Shown piece after piece: positions 1 to 3,940 of a DNA stretch of 7,021 bases. This DNA is from an uncultured Clostridia bacterium. Its GTDB lineage: Bacteria > Bacillota > Clostridia > Oscillospirales > Ruminococcaceae. The number at the start of each line of letters is the position of its first letter. Within the stretch, counting starts at the first letter, position 1. The notes beneath the pieces are model-generated. The model saw only the letters and a program-made list of their open reading frames with translations. It did not search any database and was not told the DNA's origin. The stretch spans positions 1 through 7,021 of the forward strand of contig CANRHA010000091.1 in the NCBI GenBank assembly GCA_947630315.1, written 5' to 3'. Position numbers and translations under genes: made by a program.

Positions 1-75
1 CGGATTTAGCTCATCCGGTAGAGCGCCACCTTGCCAAGGTGGAGGTAGCGAGTTCGAGCCTCGTAATCCGCTCCA
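1..75 (+). tRNA. tRNA-Gly (GCC), missing one 5' base
   Basis: The cloverleaf folds fully. Acceptor strand cggatt (1-6) pairs with aatccg (65-70), and c71 would pair with a G just before the window. The D-stem is gctc/gagc. The anticodon stem ccacc/ggtgg (26-30/38-42) holds loop ttgccaa with anticodon GCC at 33-35. The T-stem is 48-52/60-64 with loop ttcgagc. CCA is encoded at 73-75. The promoter must lie upstream of the window. The next tRNA begins two bases later, so both are probably cut from one transcript. Confidence 0.96.
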
Positions 76-77
76 TC

Positions 78-151
78 GGTGCCATAGCCAAGTGGTAAGG
101 CGTAGGACTGCAACTCCTTGATCCCCAGTTCAAATCTGGGTGGCACCTCCA
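78..151 (+). tRNA. tRNA-Cys (GCA)
   Basis: Acceptor ggtgcca (78-84) pairs with tggcacc (141-147), followed by T and encoded CCA (149-151). The anticodon GCA is at 110-112 in loop ctgcaac. The T-arm is ccccag/ctgggt-like with loop ttcaaat. The outermost anticodon-stem pair (103/119) is a T-T mismatch, but the rest of the fold is standard. It is the last gene of the tRNA unit, with a terminator starting about six bases downstream. Confidence 0.96.
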
Positions 152-182
152 AAAAAGCCGTAGGTTTTACCTGCGGTTTTTT
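151..182 (+). terminator. Terminator of the tRNA operon
   Basis: Stem ccgtaggt (158-165) pairs with acctgcgg (169-176) with one G-T wobble and a 3-base loop, followed by six T (177-182). Six A (151-156) precede the stem, so the hairpin could also work on the minus strand. Confidence 0.88.
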
Positions 183-232
183 CATTGCGCTTTTTCTTTA
201 TATTATGTCCGCTGACCGCGGCAGCATGATTT

Positions 233-263
233 AAAAAACCCCGGCGGGAACACTCTGCCGGGG
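233..263 (-). terminator. Terminator of the minus-strand membrane-protein gene
   Basis: A perfect 7-bp stem, ccccggc (239-245) with gccgggg (257-263), has an 11-base loop. Six A on the plus strand (233-238) read as a T-run after the hairpin on the minus strand. It lies about 19 bp beyond the stop codon of the minus-strand gene. Confidence 0.9.
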
Positions 264-281
264 TGAAATTTTATAATACGA

Positions 282-722
282 TCAGTGCTCGTCTATGTCG
301 TTGGTGACGACGTAATCAAGGGTGTATTCCTCTTTTACGTCTACCCTCTCGCCGCCGTCGGTGTACCAGCCGAACACGGTGAACACAGTCTTGCCGTCCT
401 TTATCTCTACCGAGCTGTCGTAGAACCAATCGCCCTCGTCGGGGTGATCCTTTACTACCGATATCATCTCGCCGATCACGTCCTGTATCTCAAAATAGCG
501 GTTATCCCATTCCTCGCTTACGCCCCAGGCGGTGCTCGGCTCAAAGCTTAATACCGGCAGGGTGAAAACATTCACGCCGTTTTCTGCCTCGGTATCCGAG
601 ACATAGAAGGATATACCGATATCGGGGTGATTAAAGAGGTAGGAGTTGATCCCGTACCACGCGCCGAAAATTATGAGCAGCACGGCGACGACCGCAAGAA
701 AAACCTTCGTGAATGTATGCAT
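282..722 (-). CDS. Membrane-anchored protein of unknown function, 146 aa
   Basis: I do not recognise a family. The protein has a short basic N-terminus (lysine at residue 6), one hydrophobic helix at about residues 7-27, then an acidic soluble part of about 115 residues. That part has alternating beta-type segments, for example 36-41, 51-60 and 112-119. The helix lacks a lipobox cysteine and an obvious signal-peptidase site, so an uncleaved anchor with the C-terminal part outside the cell is the likeliest topology (inference). The ATG is supported by an AAGGAGG ribosome site 8 bases upstream, an extended -10 promoter before that, and a terminator just after the stop. The gene is therefore monocistronic and complete. 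It converges on the tRNA operon and points away from the YbjN gene. No link to the downstream operon is visible. Confidence 0.85.
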   Translation of the reverse strand: MHTFTKVFLAVVAVLLIIFGAWYGINSYLFNHPDIGISFYVSDTEAENGVNVFTLPVLSFEPSTAWGVSEEWDNRYFEIQDVIGEMISVVKDHPDEGDWFYDSSVEIKDGKTVFTVFGWYTDGGERVDVKEEYTLDYVVTNDIDEH

Positions 723-730
723 GATGAAAA

Positions 731-737
731 CCTCCTT
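731..737 (-). promoter_or_regulatory. Ribosome binding site of the membrane-protein gene
   Basis: On the minus strand this reads AAGGAGG, 8 bases before the ATG at 722-720. It fixes that start. Confidence 0.9.
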
Positions 738-746
738 GGCAAGTTT

Positions 747-774
747 ATTTTATCATATTTATTGAGATTGTCAA
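747..774 (-). promoter_or_regulatory. Promoter with consensus -35 and extended -10
   Basis: On the minus strand the site reads TTGACA (774-769), a 16-bp spacer, then TAAAAT (752-747) with TG at the extended -10 position. Transcription would start about 740 and give a very short leader into the minus-strand membrane-protein gene. No operator-like inverted repeat overlaps it. Confidence 0.8.
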
Positions 775-875
775 GTCAAAAGCTTACACTGAAACTTTTA
801 TGACTTTACAACGCGCCGGCGGATCAAGGAGCGGGAGTGTCCATTCCGCCCGCATTATTTGCAGTATTTAAAAAC
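775..875. other. Non-coding spacer with one weak hairpin
   Basis: No ORF with a ribosome site is present. The only structure seen is gcggg (831-835) against cccgc (849-853) with a 13-base loop and no T-run on either side. It lies between the minus-strand promoter and the composite repeat. Confidence 0.6.
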
Positions 876-956
876 GTCGCCGAAGGCGACACCTTTAAAC
901 TCTAACATCTATCATCTAATATCTAATACCTATGATGTGGCCGTTTCGGCCACATC
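876..956. repeat. Composite intergenic repeat: two hairpins flanking five 7-bp units
   Basis: Three parts are visible. The first is a perfect 6-bp hairpin, gtcgcc/ggcgac (876-881/885-890), with loop gaa. The second is five head-to-tail heptamers (897-903, 904-910, 911-917, 918-924, 925-931) reading AAACTCT, AACATCT, ATCATCT, AATATCT and AATACCT, consensus near AAYATCT. The third is a perfect 10-bp hairpin (934-943/947-956) with loop ttt. No T-run follows either hairpin, so neither looks like a terminator. The layout suggests a small dispersed intergenic repeat, but that status cannot be shown from one copy. Confidence 0.7.
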
Positions 957-972
957 CATTGGGCTTCCGCTC

Positions 973-1001
973 TTGATTTTTCTCCCATTATGTAGTATAA
1001 T
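973..1001 (+). promoter_or_regulatory. Sigma-A type promoter for the YbjN-like gene
   Basis: TTGATT (973-978), a 17-bp spacer and a perfect TATAAT (996-1001). The predicted start is near 1008, leaving an untranslated leader of about 155 nt before the ATG at 1164. It is the only good plus-strand promoter I see upstream of the YbjN-like gene and may also serve the RyR operon. Confidence 0.8.
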
Positions 1002-1008
1002 ATTTAAA

Positions 1009-1149
1009 AATTCATATATCCCTGCGAAAATCTTTGCGCGAAGGTGTTATATCTATCAAAGGCGCAGGAAAAAGCCTAAATTTACCGCTTAGAATTTTGC
1101 ATCAGCAATTTCTACAGATCCCGCAAACGCGGGGCAATATCTCAACTTT
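1009..1149 (+). promoter_or_regulatory. Long structured 5' leader, no known riboswitch class
   Basis: Helix 1 is cctgcg (1021-1026) with cgcagg (1063-1068). Nested inside it is ctttg (1032-1036) with caaag (1057-1061), closing a 20-base loop. An alternative pairing, tgcgc (1035-1039) with gcgca (1062-1066), would break both. A third hairpin, cccgc/gcggg (1120-1124/1129-1133) with loop aaac, stands 16 bases before the ribosome site. No T-run follows the helices, so control, if any, would act on translation or RNA stability. I do not recognise a named riboswitch or T-box. Confidence 0.4.
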
Positions 1150-1163
1150 AAGGAGGAACCACC

Positions 1164-1640
1164 ATGCAAGAGAAAAGAACCGAAAAGGGCCAGCAGGTCT
1201 TTGAGACGATCTGCAAAATGTTTGACGACATAGGCTACCGCTATGATCGCCGCGACGACGACCACGTCATCGTATGCCGCGTACAGGGCGAGGATATCCC
1301 TATGGAGTTTTTCTTCTTTGTACGCGATGAGCGCGAGATAGTAAAACTCGTCTCCCCTATCCCCTTCACCGTGCCAGAGGACAAGCGCGTAGATATCGCC
1401 CTCGCCACAACATTCCTCAACAACCGCTTCATCGACGGCAACTTCGATTTCGATCTCGGCACCGGAAAGATCTACTTCCGCCTGACCGCGAGCTTTATTG
1501 AAAGCGATCTCGGCAAAAAACTGTTCGATTACATGCTCTCGCTCTCTACCGCCATCGTCGACGACTACAACGACAAGTTCCTGATGATCTCAAAGGGAAT
1601 GGTCAGCGTTCAGCAGTTTATTGAATCGGAATCCAAATAA
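1164..1640 (+). CDS. YbjN-like protein (type III secretion chaperone-like fold), 158 aa
   Basis: A complete small cytosolic protein. The predicted order is helix (about 8-24), strands (about 34-42, 46-53, 59-66), helix (about 73-87), two strands (about 92-98 and 102-109), then a long helix (about 112-138). That order, the run of phenylalanines in strand two (49-52), the helix rich in A/N/F before a short FDFD strand, and the length fit the YbjN family, which shares the fold of class I secretion chaperones. The family has no known enzymatic activity; members are thought to bind other proteins. The start is supported by AAGGAGG (1150-1156) 7 bases upstream. It has its own promoter and long leader. 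The RyR operon follows 110 bp downstream on the same strand, past a large hairpin, so a functional link is possible but unproven. Confidence 0.72.
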   Translation: MQEKRTEKGQQVFETICKMFDDIGYRYDRRDDDHVIVCRVQGEDIPMEFFFFVRDEREIVKLVSPIPFTVPEDKRVDIALATTFLNNRFIDGNFDFDLGTGKIYFRLTASFIESDLGKKLFDYMLSLSTAIVDDYNDKFLMISKGMVSVQQFIESESK

Positions 1641-1674
1641 ACGCGGGCGGTCGACCCGATATCACTGAATTTAA

Positions 1675-1718
1675 GCAGCACCGGGCTCAGGACTTTTGTT
1701 GATCCTGGTCGGTGCTGC
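1675..1718 (+). terminator. Large hairpin between the YbjN-like gene and the RyR operon: partial terminator or attenuator
   Basis: A perfect 9-bp outer stem, gcagcaccg (1675-1683) with cggtgctgc (1710-1718), contains an inner 5-bp stem, cagga (1688-1692) with tcctg (1703-1707). The tract after it is aatttt then g, so the T-run is short and termination is probably leaky. I see no separate promoter between it and the ATG at 1751, so the operon may depend on read-through from upstream. Confidence 0.55.
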
Positions 1719-1740
1719 AATTTTGCGGGAATCTGCCCCG

Positions 1741-1746
1741 GGAGGG
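1741..1746 (+). promoter_or_regulatory. Ribosome binding site that decides the start of operon gene 1
   Basis: GGAGGG lies 4 bases before ATG 1751. The frame is also open from a GTG at 1712, but that codon sits inside the 1675-1718 hairpin and has no ribosome site. The hydrophobic signal-like stretch also begins right after 1751. The later start is preferred. Confidence 0.8.
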
Positions 1747-1750
1747 AAAA

Positions 1751-3631
1751 ATGTTTAGCCAAACCGTCTGCACAGTCTTTCTTATACTCTCCGCGCTTTG
1801 CTTTGCGGCAGCCCTTTGCGCCGCGTTTTCAAAAACAAGGTTCAAGTTCGTCTCGGTAATAGCAAGGCTCATCATAGGCACCTTTGCGGCGCTTTTTCTC
1901 TTATGTCTGCCTATGAGCTTTGCGTCAAGCCCCGATTCCGGGCCGGAGGACTTTCTGCGGCTCATACTGTTCTCGGTCCATGAAACCGTTCAGATTTTTG
2001 TCGCCAACCTTGACGCTTCGGTTATCTATGACTCCGTTTCAGGCTTGGAAAGCGGCGCGCTCAGAGTTATCTATTCGACATACGGAACGCTCCTGTTCGT
2101 ATTTGCGCCGTTTCTTACCTTCGGCGCGGTGCTATCCTTCTTCAGGAATTTTGTTGACGATATCAGATACATCTTCTGCCGCAGAAAGCCGCTTTACATC
2201 TTTTCGGAATTGAACGAGCGCTCGGTAGTCCTCGCGAAAAGCGTTCTTGAAGATCAGAGATCAAGGCCGATGATAGTTTTCTGCGGGGTGTCGGACGACA
2301 GCGCAAATGAATTTCTGCCCGACGCCAAAGATATCCACGCGGTACTGCTTGAAAAGGAGATAGTTCACCTCGACCTTCTTTCCAAAAAACAGGACGCCGA
2401 ATTATTCATGATCGGCGAGGACGAATCGGAAAACGTAAGGCAGGCGGCGATCATCACGGGAGAGCTCGACAAATACGGCAAAAAACAGAACGTCAAGATA
2501 TTTGTATTCGCCGTTAAGGAGAGCAGCCGCTGCACCCTCGATTCTTTAGAATATGACAACCTATTGAATAAAGATACCGTCTCGGAAGAGGGCGGATCGT
2601 TCAAGCTTCGCAGAATAAACTGCGTGAGACAGCTTGCATGGCGCACGGTCCCGATGATGGACGTTATAAAAAAGAGCCGCGGCGGAGTCGTTTCGGTGAT
2701 GATCGCCGGCATGGGCTCATACGGCTCGGAATTTTTCAAGACCCTTATGTGGTTCTGCCGGATAGACGGCCTTAAACTTGAAATAAATCTGTTTGATAAA
2801 GCCCCCAAAGGCGAACATGGCGGAATAGAAAGCGCCCTCAGAAGGTACTGCCCAGAGCTTATCGAAAAAAACGGCAGCGAGTATGACATCATGATGTTTG
2901 ACGGGATAGATTTCACCACCGACGGCTTTGCAAGTCTTCTTGAAAAACGCGACGGCGTTTGCGAAAGGCTCAGGCGCACCGATATTGCCGTAGTGTGCAC
3001 CGGCGACGACGATCTGAACATCGAGACGGCGGTGTACTTAAGAGAGATATTTGACAGAATAAACGGCATATGCGGGGCAAAATCGCTTGAAAACGAACTG
3101 CCGGATATATACTCGGTGGTCTACGACAGCAGAAAATACGGCTCGGTCTCGGGAGATAAAAAGGACGAATACCTTAAAAATCACCGCGAGCAGAAGTATC
3201 ACATAAGATTCATAGGCAGTCTCGACGAGCAGTATTCATATAAAAACGTATACAGCGCAGACGACGAGGCGACGGCTTTTGAATATCACAACAAATGGTC
3301 GAAAACCAACGCGGAGGTGATCGAGGCGCGCCTTAAGTTTGATCGCTTCGAGTTTTACAGGCAGTCCTCTCTTGCGTCGGCTATCCACCACAACTACCTG
3401 AAAAAGTCGGGGATATATGAGAAAATGCCCTGCTTAAACGGCGGAAACGATGACAGGTGCGAATGCAAAAACTGCGCAAGGCGCAAGATCGCGGAGCACG
3501 CAAGATGGGCGGCGTACATGCGCGCGGAGGGGTATTCCTACCGCAGCGAACGCTTTGACCGCGCGAAGCTTCACAACGACCTCACCGACTGGGGCGAACT
3601 CAGCTCAGACGAGCGCTCAAAGGATCAATAA
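1751..3631 (+). CDS. Membrane protein with two Rossmann-like modules and a C-terminal RyR domain, 626 aa
   Basis: The N-terminus holds hydrophobic helices at about 5-26, 33-57 and 105-131, with a weaker one at 68-86. The rest is cytosolic. A first Rossmann-like module (about 147-300) begins with a beta strand and helix but has no intact glycine motif. A second begins at about 313 with GMGSYG (320-325), a GxGxxG dinucleotide-binding loop as in TrkA-N/RCK domains, and ends near 490. Four cysteines (561, 570, 572, 575) could bind zinc. The last 41 residues (586-626) align without gaps to the RyR domain of the next gene: W586, EGY 593-595, Y597, R601, D603, K606, L611, W614, L617, E621, D625. The final RyR helix is missing. 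No K+ selectivity filter is visible, so a receptor or regulated membrane effector is likelier than a classical K+ channel (inference). Gene 2 follows after 18 bases. Confidence 0.82.
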   Translation: MFSQTVCTVFLILSALCFAAALCAAFSKTRFKFVSVIARLIIGTFAALFLLCLPMSFASSPDSGPEDFLRLILFSVHETVQIFVANLDASVIYDSVSGLESGALRVIYSTYGTLLFVFAPFLTFGAVLSFFRNFVDDIRYIFCRRKPLYIFSELNERSVVLAKSVLEDQRSRPMIVFCGVSDDSANEFLPDAKDIHAVLLEKEIVHLDLLSKKQDAELFMIGEDESENVRQAAIITGELDKYGKKQNVKIFVFAVKESSRCTLDSLEYDNLLNKDTVSEEGGSFKLRRINCVRQLAWRTVPMMDVIKKSRGGVVSVMIAGMGSYGSEFFKTLMWFCRIDGLKLEINLFDKAPKGEHGGIESALRRYCPELIEKNGSEYDIMMFDGIDFTTDGFASLLEKRDGVCERLRRTDIAVVCTGDDDLNIETAVYLREIFDRINGICGAKSLENELPDIYSVVYDSRKYGSVSGDKKDEYLKNHREQKYHIRFIGSLDEQYSYKNVYSADDEATAFEYHNKWSKTNAEVIEARLKFDRFEFYRQSSLASAIHHNYLKKSGIYEKMPCLNGGNDDRCECKNCARRKIAEHARWAAYMRAEGYSYRSERFDRAKLHNDLTDWGELSSDERSKDQ

Positions 3632-3649
3632 CTTTTAAAGGAGATTTCT

Positions 3650-3925
3650 ATGTACACGCCACACCCTATCGACACTAAAGATGTCGTTCTAAGCGATGAA
3701 ATTTTGGATCTGACAGAAAAGATAGCCGAAAACGTCCATGAGGTATGGGCGGCAGGTCGAATTGCCGAGGGCTGGACATACGGCGAGACACGAGACGATG
3801 AAAAGAAGACTACCCCCTGCCTTGTGCCGTACAGCGTCCTGCCGGAATCGGAGAAGGAATACGACCGCAACACCGCGCTTGAAACCGTAAAAACGATCAT
3901 CAAACTGGGATATAAAATCGTGTGA
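3650..3925 (+). CDS. Stand-alone RyR domain protein, 91 aa
   Basis: The whole protein is one RyR domain (Pfam RyR, found as repeats in eukaryotic ryanodine receptors and as single-domain proteins in bacteria). Features seen: the first helix ends with AENVHEVW (26-33), then EGW (40-42), Y44, R48, DD (49-50), KK (52-53), P56, LVPY (58-61), L64, EKEYDR (68-73), and a closing helix LETVKTIIKLGY (77-88). Nothing is missing and the length equals the family domain. There is no signal peptide or membrane helix, so it is cytosolic. Ribosome site AAAGGAG (3637-3643) lies 6 bases before ATG. It is 18 bases after gene 1 and 15 before gene 3, so all three are surely cotranscribed. The family's ligand in bacteria is not established as far as I know. 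A role as small-ligand or partner reader for the operon is inference. Confidence 0.93.
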   Translation: MYTPHPIDTKDVVLSDEILDLTEKIAENVHEVWAAGRIAEGWTYGETRDDEKKTTPCLVPYSVLPESEKEYDRNTALETVKTIIKLGYKIV

Positions 3926-3940
3926 CAAAGGAGAACCTAA

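Noticed and set aside
897..931. Possible CRISPR-like repeat tract
   Set aside because: Units are 7 bp with no spacers and no cas genes are nearby.
859..1092. Plus-strand 77-codon ORF
   Set aside because: It runs across the composite repeat and the YbjN promoter, has no ribosome site, and its protein sequence is low-complexity.
1712..1750. GTG start 13 codons upstream for operon gene 1
   Set aside because: It lies in the 3' arm of the 1675-1718 hairpin without a ribosome site. ATG 1751 has GGAGGG and begins right before the hydrophobic helix.
1751..2180. Potassium channel pore in gene 1
   Set aside because: RCK-like modules suggested it, but no selectivity-filter motif or pore loop is visible between the hydrophobic helices.
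2365..3069. Minus-strand 234-codon ORF
   Set aside because: It is antisense to gene 1 and rich in S/R/L as expected of a shadow frame.
3611..3640. Frameshift that would restore the missing RyR helix of gene 1
   Set aside because: None of the three frames after the stop reads as the expected helix before the next gene begins.
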